Assembly (NCBI GenBank): GCA_902475005.1
Contig: CABRXV010000055.1
Location: 1 to 13,767, forward strand
Reading direction: 5' to 3'
DNA length: 13,767 nt
Source: CABRXV01 sp900754955
GTDB lineage: Bacteria; Actinomycetota; Coriobacteriia; Coriobacteriales; Eggerthellaceae
This document shows positions 1-6,241 of this stretch, one piece after another (the first letter of the stretch is position 1; the number at the start of each line of letters is the position of its first letter). The notes beneath the pieces were generated by a model, which saw nothing but the letters and a program-made list of their open reading frames with translations, had not been told where the DNA came from and did not search any database. Position numbers and translations under genes: made by a program.

Positions 1-821
1 GTGGTGCCCACGGCGATCACGCGCCCGCCCGCCGCGTGCGTCTCGGCGATGGCGTCCACCGTGCGCTGCGGCACCGTGTAGAACTCGGTGTGGATCTGAT
101 GCTTCTCGGGATCGTCCTCATCGACGAGACGGAAGGTGTCGAGTCCCACCTCGAGCTCAACCGTCTCCCAGCGCACACCCTGCTCCTTGAGACGCGCGAT
201 GAGCTCGGGTGTGAAATGCAGACCCGCCGTCGGCGCCGCCGCGGAACGCTCGCGCGTCGAGTAGACGGTCTGATAGAGCTCCTCGTCGCCCGCGTAGTCC
301 TTGATGTAGGGAGGCAGCGGCGTATGCCCCACCGCGTGGAGCGCCTCGTCAAGCGAGGGAAGCGACGTGGCCAGGCGCACGAGACGCTCGCCCTTGCTGC
401 TTTCGCCGTCCTTCTCAACCCAGTCGATCACCTCGGCCGACAGCGCAACTGCGCCGTCGGCGCCCGCGAAATCGACCACCGCACCCGGCTTCAGGCGCTT
501 GCCGGGACGCACGAGCGCTTCCCACACAGCGCTGCCGTTGGTCTTGGGCTCGCGCCCGAACACCTCGCGCAGCAGGAACACCTCGGCTGAGCCGCCCGTA
601 CCGCGCTTGGCTCCGAGCAAGCGAGCGGGCATGACGCGCGTCTCGTTGGCGACGAGCAGGTCGCCCGGACGCAGGTACTCCCCGATGTCGTGGAAGATGC
701 GGTCCTCGAGCGCGCCGGTCGCGCGGTCCATCACGAGCAGACGGCAGGCGTCGCGCACCGCCGCAGGCTCCTGGGCAATCAGCTCTTCGGGCAAGTCGTA
801 GTCAAAATCGTCGGTTCTCAT
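1..821 (-). CDS. queA: QueA, S-adenosylmethionine:tRNA ribosyltransferase-isomerase (C-terminus cut by window edge)
   Basis: This enzyme transfers and isomerises the ribosyl part of S-adenosylmethionine onto 7-aminomethyl-7-deazaguanine in tRNA, making epoxyqueuosine, the penultimate step of queuosine synthesis in the cytoplasm. The ATG at 821 is preceded by GAGGA six bases upstream. The first 273 codons are present and read without interruption to the window edge; QueA proteins are usually about 340-360 residues, so roughly the last quarter is missing only because the window ends. Visible family marks are the N-terminal FDYDLPEELIAQEP stretch (residues 6-19), a VANETRVMPARL segment near residue 57, and the PTAGLHFTPEL motif in the second half. 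It is the last gene of the same-strand series, downstream of the csp gene, but a -10 box and the csp terminator separate it, so it is probably its own unit. The identification is firm. Confidence 0.95.
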   Translation of the reverse strand, partial: MRTDDFDYDLPEELIAQEPAAVRDACRLLVMDRATGALEDRIFHDIGEYLRPGDLLVANETRVMPARLLGAKRGTGGSAEVFLLREVFGREPKTNGSAVWEALVRPGKRLKPGAVVDFAGADGAVALSAEVIDWVEKDGESSKGERLVRLATSLPSLDEALHAVGHTPLPPYIKDYAGDEELYQTVYSTRERSAAAPTAGLHFTPELIARLKEQGVRWETVELEVGLDTFRLVDEDDPEKHQIHTEFYTVPQRTVDAIAETHAAGGRVIAVGT

Positions 822-875
822 GACGTTCCTCATATTCGCGGAGAGATCGGACGGTGCGCCGCCCGCCCCTCGATC

Positions 876-899
876 GTTCAAATTCGAACCGACATTATA
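876..899 (-). promoter_or_regulatory. queA -10 box with overlapping 14-bp near-palindrome
   Basis: On the minus strand there is a perfect TATAAT (894-899) about 75 bases before the queA ATG. I do not see a convincing -35 at the right spacing. The predicted transcription start falls inside GTTCAAATTCGAAC (876-889), a palindrome with a single mismatched pair, which could be an operator. The half-sites face outward with a 6-base centre, so it is not a LexA box. The -10 is seen; the operator role is inference. Confidence 0.45.
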
Positions 900-968
900 C
901 CCCCAGCGTCGCAGGACGTCGGAAAAGCACCGAACGAGCGCTGAATCGCCAGCAGAAGCCAGCAAACG

Positions 969-1000
969 AAAAAAAGCGGTTCCGCCTGTCGCGGAACCGC
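969..1000 (-). terminator. Intrinsic terminator of the csp gene
   Basis: A perfect 10-bp stem (GCGGTTCCGC at 976-985 with GCGGAACCGC at 991-1000) closes a 5-base loop. Read on the minus strand it is followed directly by seven T residues (969-975). It lies 28 bases past the csp stop codon and before the queA promoter, which is the arrangement of a classical Rho-independent terminator. Confidence 0.9.
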
Positions 1001-1027
1001 CTTCTCATCTCGTTTTGTATGGGAAAT

Positions 1028-1231
1028 CTACACTCTCACCACATTGCTCGCCTGAAGCTTTCCGTTCTGACCGGTCGTCACCTCGAACGACACGCGCTCG
1101 CCCTCATCGAGCGTCTTGAAGCCGTCCATCTGGATCTCCGAGAAGTGAACGAAAAGATCTTCGCCGTCGGCCTGGGAGATGAACCCGTATCCCTTCTCGG
1201 GGTTAAACCACTTAACCGTACCTTCCGCCAT
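1028..1231 (-). CDS. csp: Cold-shock domain protein (CspA family)
   Basis: This is a 67-residue single cold-shock-domain protein, the standard length for the family. Such proteins bind single-stranded RNA and DNA and act as RNA chaperones. Both nucleic-acid-binding motifs are visible: RNP1 as KGYGFI (residues 13-18) preceded by GTVKWFNPE, and RNP2 as DLFVHFS (residues 25-31). The C-terminal strand VSFEVTTGQNGKLQASNV is also typical. The ATG at 1231 follows an AGAGG ribosome binding site. The gene stands alone: about 530 bases of non-coding DNA lie upstream and a strong terminator lies downstream. Whether it responds to cold cannot be told; constitutive and growth-related paralogues look the same. 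The family call is very secure; the exact paralogue letter (A, B, C) is not. Confidence 0.96.
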   Translation of the reverse strand: MAEGTVKWFNPEKGYGFISQADGEDLFVHFSEIQMDGFKTLDEGERVSFEVTTGQNGKLQASNVVRV

Positions 1232-1323
1232 TTGTTCCTACCTCTTTCCTCTCCCCCTCGCGGGAAGACAAATCCTGTGCTGCATGGCGGCAACACCTGT
1301 CTGCGATTTGCAAACATGTACCC

Positions 1324-1329
1324 ACTATA
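1324..1329 (-). promoter_or_regulatory. Possible csp -10 box
   Basis: The minus strand reads TATAGT here, about 95 bases upstream of the csp start codon, in an AT-richer stretch that stands out from the surrounding GC-rich DNA. A good -35 is not evident. If used, it would give a leader of about 85 bases; long leaders are common for csp genes. This is a weak call. Confidence 0.3.
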
Positions 1330-1410
1330 CGTTATCCCCATCTGTATTGATAGGAAATACCGCCCCAAATCTCAAGGATTGCAGAATTGTCACGTTTGCG
1401 AAAACACGCG

Positions 1411-1436
1411 GAAACACGTCTCTGACGTGGTGTTTC
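1411..1436. repeat. Hairpin in the csp upstream region
   Basis: GAAACACGTC (1411-1420) pairs with GACGTGGTGTTTC (1424-1436) apart from a 3-base bulge, around a 3-base loop. It lies upstream of the possible csp -10 box, so it is more likely a DNA-level site or a chance dyad than part of the csp leader. The rest of 1232-1762 holds an inverted pair GGAAC/GTTCC (1468-1485) and the repeats described separately; I see no gene in it. Confidence 0.3.
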
Positions 1437-1566
1437 GAGTGAACTTAAAGCAGAAGGACGCCACAGCGGAACCATCGTACGTTCCAAAAGCGTGACAGAT
1501 TCGTTCCCCCTCTGATGCGACGCCCGCAACGCGCGCAGGTTCAAACCCAGCCGGCAGGCGCGTGCT

Positions 1567-1712
1567 CAGGTCCCGCAAGCGCACGGCGAAACCTGCTCGG
1601 TGGGCGAGAGCCCCTCGAGGCTGCCGCCAGGTCCCGCGAACACATGGCGAAGCCCAGCAATATGGTCACGTTCGGCGATTACGTGTATAGGCCCCGCGAA
1701 CGCGCAACAAAG
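1567..1712. repeat. Three imperfect repeats at ~60-base spacing
   Basis: Related segments begin at 1567, 1628 and 1688. They share a core close to AGGTCCCGCGAAC followed by a less conserved GGCGAARCC, and the sequence between cores is not conserved. The spacings are 61 and 60 bases. On the minus strand each core sits in the same open frame, but that frame has no recognisable protein character. I treat this as an intergenic repeat cluster between the csp gene and the 139-residue gene, of unknown role. Confidence 0.5.
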
Positions 1713-1753
1713 CCGCATGCCGGCACCGCGCGGCGCGCTTGCAGGCACACCGT

Positions 1754-1771
1754 AAAACGCGCCTACGCGCG
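1754..1771 (-). terminator. Weak terminator after the ruv-linked 139-residue gene
   Basis: On the minus strand CGCGC-GTAG-GCGCG followed by TTTTA overlaps the stop codon of the 139-residue gene. The stem has only five pairs, but all are G-C, and the T-tract follows at once. It is the only terminator-like signal I find at the end of the ruv unit, so it is plausible but not strong. Confidence 0.35.
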
Positions 1772-2182
1772 CGCCTCCTCCACATCGCGTTCGACCAACT
1801 CAAGGAGCTCCTCGGAGGTTATCGGCTCGTCGGGCAGATCAACGCCGAACGCCTCGGCGATCGAACGCGCCTGGGCAAGACGCACTGCGGCGAGATCGCT
1901 CTGCCCCGCCTCATCGTAGTAGCGCGCCGACAGCTGGAGCGATTGGGCAGCATAGGCGCTCACGCGCGGATCGACGCCCGACACCTGCATGATGCCCGCG
2001 ATCGACTCGGGCGAAAGCGTCAGCAGCATCGAAGCGTCCATGTCGAGCGCCGTGCCCACGGCGTCGTCGAGCGTGCGCGCCGCCTCCTCGGGCTCGCCCT
2101 CACGCCCGCCGCGCTCCATCGCGCGCTGGATGGCCGCAAAGAAGCCCACCAGCAGTCGAAGAAGATAGTCCTGCTCGATCAT
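1763..2182 (-). CDS. Uncharacterised 139-residue helical protein at the end of the ruvCAB unit
   Basis: I do not recognise a function. The ATG at 2182 lies five bases past the ruvB stop codon, with a GTGAGG ribosome binding site inside the end of ruvB, so the gene is almost certainly translated from the ruv transcript. The frame is open further upstream but overlaps ruvB, and that part is not protein-like. The protein is acidic and looks wholly alpha-helical. It opens with MIEQDYLLRLLVGFFAAI, then has a charged linker (about residues 24-32). The middle is helical, and a segment around residues 77-110 with alanine-rich paired helices recalls one TPR-like hairpin. There is no signal peptide or clear membrane span. 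The N-terminal pattern recalls the DUF6483 family, but that is from memory and uncertain. A link to recombination is suggested by position only. Confidence 0.8.
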   Translation of the reverse strand: MIEQDYLLRLLVGFFAAIQRAMERGGREGEPEEAARTLDDAVGTALDMDASMLLTLSPESIAGIMQVSGVDPRVSAYAAQSLQLSARYYDEAGQSDLAAVRLAQARSIAEAFGVDLPDEPITSEELLELVERDVEEARA

Positions 2183-2187
2183 GCGCC

Positions 2188-3270
2188 TCACGCCTTCTCG
2201 TCGGGGGGCACAAGCCCCAGATGCTCCCATGCGCGCCGCGTCGCCTGACGGCCCTTCGGCGTGCGCATCATGAGCCCCTGCTGCATGAGATAGGGCTCGT
2301 ACACGTCCTCCACGCTGTCGGGATCTTCCGAGAGCGCCGAGGCGAGCGTCGTAAGGCCGACGGGACGACCCGAAAACTGCACACACAACAGCTCGAGGAT
2401 GCGGTTGTCGATCGCATCGAGGCCGAGGCTGTCCACCTCGAAGAAGCTGAGCGCCTCGGCGGCCACGTCCTCGGTGATGACGCCGTTACCGCGCACCTGC
2501 GCCCAGTCGCGCACGCGCTTGAGCATGCGGTTGGCAAGACGCGGCGTCCCGCGGCTGCGACGCGCGATCTCAAGCGCGCCCTCCTCGTCGATGGGCACAT
2601 CGAGGATCATCGCCGAGCGCCGCACGATGGAGGCGAGCTCGTCGGGGGTGTAGTACTGCAGGCGGAACGAGATGCCGAAGCGATCGCGCAGCGGCCCGGT
2701 GAGCAGGCCAGTGCGCGTCGTGGCGCCGATGAGCGTGAAGTGCGGGATGTCGAGTCTGATGGATCGCGCCGCCGGACCCTTGCCCACCACGATGTCGAGC
2801 GCGAAGTCCTCGAGCGCGGGATAGAGCACCTCTTCGACCATGCGGTTGAGGCGGTGGATCTCGTCGATGAAGAGCACGTCGCCCTCCTCGAGGTTGGTGA
2901 GGATGGCGGCGAGATCGCCCGTGCGCTCGATGGCGGGCCCGCTCGTCGTGCGGATGTTCGAGCCGAGCTCGTTGGCCACCACGGTGGCGAGCGTCGTCTT
3001 GCCCAGGCCGGGAGGACCCGAGAACAGGATGTGATCAACCACGTCGTGGCGCGCTTGAGCAGCCTCGATGAGGATGCCGAGCGACTCTTTCACCTTCGTC
3101 TGCCCGAGATAGTCGGCAAGGCGTTTGGGGCGCAGGGACCGATCGAGGGCGAGATCGTCCTCGGTGAGCTCGGGCGTGACCGCACGCGGGCGCGTGCCGT
3201 CCTCAGCCGCAGGAGCTCCCCCCTGCGCCGCCTCGAACACAAGACCTTCTATTTCGATGTCGTTGGCCAT
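2188..3270 (-). CDS. ruvB: RuvB, Holliday junction branch-migration ATPase
   Basis: RuvB is the AAA+ hexameric motor that, loaded by RuvA, drives branch migration of Holliday junctions in the cytoplasm. The 360-residue product has Walker A GPPGLGKTT (85-93), Walker B LFIDEIH (133-139), sensor 1 GATTR (182-186) and an arginine finger in GPLRDRFG (R195). A winged-helix DNA-binding domain occupies about the last 80 residues. Typical RuvB is 330-350 residues; the extra length is a low-complexity N-terminal stretch of about 30 residues before the conserved RSLRPKRLADYLGQ. The ATG at 3270 has an AGGA site that overlaps the ruvA stop codon, and only six bases separate the two genes, so translational coupling with ruvA is likely. 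All catalytic motifs are intact. Confidence 0.98.
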   Translation of the reverse strand: MANDIEIEGLVFEAAQGGAPAAEDGTRPRAVTPELTEDDLALDRSLRPKRLADYLGQTKVKESLGILIEAAQARHDVVDHILFSGPPGLGKTTLATVVANELGSNIRTTSGPAIERTGDLAAILTNLEEGDVLFIDEIHRLNRMVEEVLYPALEDFALDIVVGKGPAARSIRLDIPHFTLIGATTRTGLLTGPLRDRFGISFRLQYYTPDELASIVRRSAMILDVPIDEEGALEIARRSRGTPRLANRMLKRVRDWAQVRGNGVITEDVAAEALSFFEVDSLGLDAIDNRILELLCVQFSGRPVGLTTLASALSEDPDSVEDVYEPYLMQQGLMMRTPKGRQATRRAWEHLGLVPPDEKA

Positions 3271-3276
3271 GACGTC

Positions 3277-3867
3277 CTACCGATTCCCCAAGCGTTTCAA
3301 CGCGTATTGTAGCAGCGTCGCCTCCGTCGCATCGTCGGGCGCGCCCTTCAGCGCCAAATCGGCCTCGACCGACGTGAATCCCATCGAGAGGAGCGCCTCG
3401 GTTGCACCCTTGCGCGCGCCGTCGTACGCAGCGGGCGCGCCCTGCGCGTCGAAGAGGCTCTCCTCGAGCTCGAGCGACCCCTTGAGCTCAAGGATGATGC
3501 GCGAGGCCGTCTTCTTGCCGACGCCGGGGATCTTCGACACGAGCGCCGTGTCCTGCGCGGCGATCGCATCGGCGAGCGCGCGCGGCGAAAACGTGGAAAG
3601 CGCCGCGAGCGCCACCTTCGGCCCCACGCCGCTCACCGTGATGAGCCGCTCGAACAGCGCCTTCTCCTCATCGGTTAGAAAACCGTACAGCGCGATGCCG
3701 CTCTCGCCCGCCTGCAGGTACGTGAGCACGCGCACCCGCTCGCCCACGGCGGGAAGCTTCGCCACCGCCGCCTGCGACATGAGCACCGCGTACCCCACGC
3801 CGCCCACGTCAACGTAAGCGCACTGCGGCGCTTTACCCGCCAGCACGCCGTCGAGAAATGCAATCAT
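3277..3867 (-). CDS. ruvA: RuvA, Holliday junction-binding subunit
   Basis: RuvA tetramers clamp the four-way junction and recruit RuvB. The 196-residue product matches the usual length. It has the N-terminal OB-fold (about 1-63), two helix-hairpin-helix motifs SGVGPKVA (79-86) and PGVGKKTA (114-121), a flexible acidic and alanine-rich linker (about 131-152), and the small C-terminal RuvB-contacting domain ending in YALKRLGNR. The ATG at 3867 is preceded by GGAAGGA. It is tightly linked to ruvB downstream, but 165 bases of apparently non-coding DNA separate it from ruvC upstream. That gap contains a 7-bp hairpin (3990-4009) and no promoter I can defend, so read-through from the ruvC promoter is the simplest model. 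Confidence 0.98.
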   Translation of the reverse strand: MIAFLDGVLAGKAPQCAYVDVGGVGYAVLMSQAAVAKLPAVGERVRVLTYLQAGESGIALYGFLTDEEKALFERLITVSGVGPKVALAALSTFSPRALADAIAAQDTALVSKIPGVGKKTASRIILELKGSLELEESLFDAQGAPAAYDGARKGATEALLSMGFTSVEADLALKGAPDDATEATLLQYALKRLGNR

Positions 3868-4032
3868 CGCGAATCCTTCCGTTCTTCCCTGCGCTGCTCA
3901 CGCGCGCAACCTGGCAGGCACGCTGCAACGCCGCGCCACCAGCCGCCCGCCCTCGGGCGCCCCGCTCACGCGAGCATCGTCTCGTGCAGCAAGCGCTCTT
4001 CCGCGCTTGTGCCCGCACCCGGCACAGACACC

Positions 4033-4629
4033 CTATCCGAGCGATTCCGCCATCCGCGCAACGCGCTCAAGTCGCGCCGCACGTTCCTTCTCGGCCGCCT
4101 CGGCCCGCGCGACCATCTCGTCGAACCGCCGCTCAGCGCGCGTGAGGCCGTCGTGCGTCGTGTAGCAGATGGCCGCCGCGAGCGCGTCGGAGGCGTGGTC
4201 GGGCTTCGGCGGCGCCTCAAGGGCGAGCAGCTTCTGCACCATGTACTGAACCTGCTCCTTCTCGGCACCGCCCGTGCCCACCACCGCGAGCTTGATCTGC
4301 TTGGGCGAGAACGCCCCTACCTCAAGCCCGCCTTCGGCGCATGCCACGAGCGCCGCGCCGCGCGCCTGGCCCGTCGCGAACGCCGCCGTGATGTTCTGAC
4401 CGAACCACACCGTCTCGATGCCGACGCAGCTCGGTCGGAACCGCCGCACCACCGCCCCAATCTGGTCGTGGATCTTGAGCAGGCGATCGGCGAGCGGCGC
4501 TGCACCCGTGGTGGTCACGCATCCGTACGCCACGCAGGCGAGCCGTGGGCCGCTCTGCGTGATGATGCCCCAGCCCGTATGGGCCAGGCCAGGATCGATC
4601 CCCAATATGGTGCGTTCCTCCACCGACAC
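4033..4629 (-). CDS. ruvC: RuvC, Holliday junction resolvase (GTG start)
   Basis: RuvC cuts Holliday junctions symmetrically as a dimer, finishing recombination after RuvAB. Numbering from the GTG at 4629, the product is 198 residues. Its metal-binding residues are D12 (GIDPG), E72 (GIETVWFG), H145 and D148 (DHASDALA), the D-E-H-D set known from Thermus rather than the D-E-D-D set of E. coli. I chose GTG 4629 because GAGG sits eight bases upstream. The only earlier start is a TTG at 4653, which would lie within about six bases of the predicted transcription start. RuvC is normally about 160-175 residues; here the core ends near 160 and is followed by about 38 charged residues rich in Glu, Ala and Arg, probably a helix or coiled coil. 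It is the first gene of the ruv unit. Confidence 0.95.
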   Translation of the reverse strand: MSVEERTILGIDPGLAHTGWGIITQSGPRLACVAYGCVTTTGAAPLADRLLKIHDQIGAVVRRFRPSCVGIETVWFGQNITAAFATGQARGAALVACAEGGLEVGAFSPKQIKLAVVGTGGAEKEQVQYMVQKLLALEAPPKPDHASDALAAAICYTTHDGLTRAERRFDEMVARAEAAEKERAARLERVARMAESLG

Positions 4630-4665
4630 GAAACGAGCCTCGCTTTCTCTCAAAAGTCGAGGCTC

Positions 4666-4694
4666 ATATTAGAACATTTGTTTGCACGTTGCAA
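4666..4694 (-). promoter_or_regulatory. ruvC promoter with LexA (SOS) box in the spacer
   Basis: On the minus strand there is a -35 TTGCAA (4689-4694), a 17-base spacer and a -10 TAATAT (4666-4671), giving a leader of about 30 bases to the GTG start. The spacer contains GAAC-ATTT-GTTT (plus strand 4672-4683) within TAGAACATTTGTTTGC (4670-4685). The Gram-positive and actinobacterial LexA operator is GAAC-N4-GTTC, with fuller forms like TCGAACA-N2-TGTTCGA. Here seven of the eight core half-site bases match, and so do the flanking T and G. Because the site lies between -35 and -10, bound LexA would block RNA polymerase. The sequence match is seen; SOS control is inferred. Confidence 0.75.
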
Positions 4695-4697
4695 GCA

Positions 4698-4732
4698 CTG
4701 CGGAAACATCAACGCCGCGCGCTGCGGAAACG
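4698..4732. repeat. Short direct repeat downstream of fprA
   Basis: CTGCGGAAAC occurs twice, 25 bases apart (4698-4707 and 4723-4732), in the 138-base gap between fprA and the ruvC promoter. No strong terminator for fprA is visible here; the minus strand has TTTTT just after the fprA stop but only a poor stem before it. The role is unknown and the repeat may be incidental. Confidence 0.3.
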
Positions 4733-4791
4733 CCAAAGGAACGCGCTCGCGCGAGCAGCCGAATCCCCCGTGCGAGCGCCACGCAAAAACG

Positions 4792-6006
4792 CTACGCCTC
4801 GGCGCCTTCGCCTGCGGCAACCTTCTCGAGGCCCGCGAGAATCGCGGCGTCAACGGCCTCGAGCCCCTCCTCGTCCTCGGTCCACTGATGCGTGATCGTG
4901 CCGAACGGAAGCGCGAGCCCGCACGTGTCGAGCAGCTTCGCCACCTCCTCGGGACCGTTCTGCCCCCAGCCGTACGAGCCGAACGGGATGCCGAAGCGGC
5001 CCTTCCAGCCGCCCTTGGGCGAAAGTCCCTTGAGATACCACAGGAACGCCGCCACCGTGGGCATCATGCCGTTGTTGAGCGTGGGCGAGCCCACCGCGAT
5101 GTAGCGCGCCGACAGCACCTCGGTCATGATGTCGGAGATGTGGTTCACCTTGAGATCGAACAGGCGCGTGGAGATGCCCGCCTCGATGAACGCCTCGACC
5201 ATCTGATGCGCCATCGCCTCAGTGGTGTGCCACATCGAATCGTACACGACGATGGCGTAGTCCTCGGGCTCGAGCGAGCTCCACTTCTGGTACTCCTCGA
5301 GGATCTCGGCCACATGGCTGCGCCAGATCACGCCGTGGCTCGGCGCGATCATGTCGAAGTCGACGCCGCTGAGCGCCCCGAGCGCCTTCACCACGTGACG
5401 CGAGTACGGCATGACGATGTTCGCATAGTACTTCTTCGCCTGCGCGAGCACCTCGGGCAGACCGACCTCGTCGTCGAAGTGCTTCGACGAGGCGAAATGC
5501 TGACCGAACGCGTCGTTCGAGAAGAGGATCTTGTCGTACGCGGAGTACGTGACCATGTTATCGGGCCAGTGCACCATCACCGTGGCAGTGAAGGTGAGCG
5601 TGCGCTTGCCGATGCAGAGGCTCTCGCCGGACTTCACCGCGAGGTAACGGTAGTCGTCGCCGTAATGGGCGCGCAGGCCCTTCTCGCCGTGCGGTGCGCT
5701 CGTGACGATCGTGGCGTTCGGGGCCGCCGTCATAATGGCGGGGATGGCACCCGAGTGGTCCTGCTCCACGTGGTTGGAGATGACGTACTCGATCTTGCTC
5801 GGGTCGATGATGTCGGCGATGCGCTCGAGCAGATCGTCCGCAAACGACGGCTTGCACGTGTCGATGAGCGTCACGTGCTCGTCGAGGATGAGGTAGGCGT
5901 TGTACGTCGATCCGCGGTCGGTCGTGTAGCCGTGGAAGTTGCGCTCGTTCCAGTCGATGCCGCCCACCCAGTACACATCAGGCTTGATCTCAATGGCTCG
6001 CAGCAT
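4792..6006 (-). CDS. fprA: A-type flavoprotein FprA (diiron/FMN oxygen or NO reductase)
   Basis: This is a two-domain flavodiiron protein of 404 residues, the standard length. Members reduce O2 to water and/or NO to N2O using electrons from rubredoxin, F420H2 or other donors, protecting anaerobes in the cytoplasm. The N-terminal metallo-beta-lactamase-like domain (1 to about 245) has the complete diiron ligand set: H79, E81 and D83 in NHVEQDHSG, H146 (MVHWPD), D165 (FSNDAFG) and H224 (APSHG). A flavodoxin-like FMN domain follows (about 250-395), with the phosphate loop at YDSMWHTTEAM and the GSYGWG loop near 360. No rubredoxin or flavin-reductase domain is fused, so the electron donor is encoded elsewhere. 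The ATG at 6006 follows a strong GGAGGA site. Whether O2 or NO is the physiological substrate cannot be read from sequence. fprA sits between yebC and ruvC, which are often direct neighbours. Confidence 0.95.
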   Translation of the reverse strand: MLRAIEIKPDVYWVGGIDWNERNFHGYTTDRGSTYNAYLILDEHVTLIDTCKPSFADDLLERIADIIDPSKIEYVISNHVEQDHSGAIPAIMTAAPNATIVTSAPHGEKGLRAHYGDDYRYLAVKSGESLCIGKRTLTFTATVMVHWPDNMVTYSAYDKILFSNDAFGQHFASSKHFDDEVGLPEVLAQAKKYYANIVMPYSRHVVKALGALSGVDFDMIAPSHGVIWRSHVAEILEEYQKWSSLEPEDYAIVVYDSMWHTTEAMAHQMVEAFIEAGISTRLFDLKVNHISDIMTEVLSARYIAVGSPTLNNGMMPTVAAFLWYLKGLSPKGGWKGRFGIPFGSYGWGQNGPEEVAKLLDTCGLALPFGTITHQWTEDEEGLEAVDAAILAGLEKVAAGEGAEA

Positions 6007-6020
6007 AAGGTCCTCCGTTC

Positions 6021-6075
6021 AAAGAAAAAGGGACGGGATGGTATCTCGCAGTTCAGCAAGATACTACCCCGTCCC
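6021..6075 (-). terminator. Terminator-like hairpin with U-tract directly before the fprA ribosome binding site
   Basis: On the minus strand a 16-position stem (6060-6075 with 6030-6045; one G-T pair and one mismatch) closes a 14-base loop and is followed by TTTTTCTTT (6021-6029). The T-tract ends only a few bases before the fprA ribosome binding site. Either it ends a transcript arriving from yebC while fprA starts within it, or it attenuates fprA itself. The structure is seen; which role applies is not decided. Confidence 0.75.
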
Positions 6076-6090
6076 CGAAGCTCACTTCAA
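6061..6090 (-). promoter_or_regulatory. Candidate fprA promoter overlapping the hairpin
   Basis: TTGAAG (6085-6090) and TAGTAT (6061-6066), 18 bases apart on the minus strand, each match four of six consensus bases. The -10 lies inside the 5' arm of the hairpin at 6030-6075, so transcripts begun here would start in the loop and lack the full stem. This would let one element end upstream transcription while allowing fprA to start. Confidence 0.4.
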
Positions 6091-6241
6091 CGAGAAGCGC
6101 CATCCCGCACCGAAACCCCGCAGATCGCCCAGATGGCGAAGACGAGAAACGGCGACTGGCAGTGACGAACGGACAGGCCGCTTGTCACCATCGTATCCCA
6201 GGACGAGCCCAAGACAGCGAGGGGCCACACGGTGCTCGAGG

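Noticed and set aside
1331..1339. DnaA-box-like GTTATCCCC and AT-richer DNA as a possible origin
   Set aside because: It is a single imperfect 9-mer with no cluster of boxes and no dnaA, dnaN or gidA nearby.
1536..1562. GGTTCAAACCC resembling a tRNA T-arm
   Set aside because: No matching acceptor, D-arm or anticodon stem can be drawn on either strand within tRNA distance.
4009..6165. Very long open frame on the plus strand (718 codons)
   Set aside because: It runs antisense across ruvC and fprA, both of which have complete catalytic motifs. Its translation is Arg/His/Glu-rich with no family character, a common artefact of GC-rich coding DNA.
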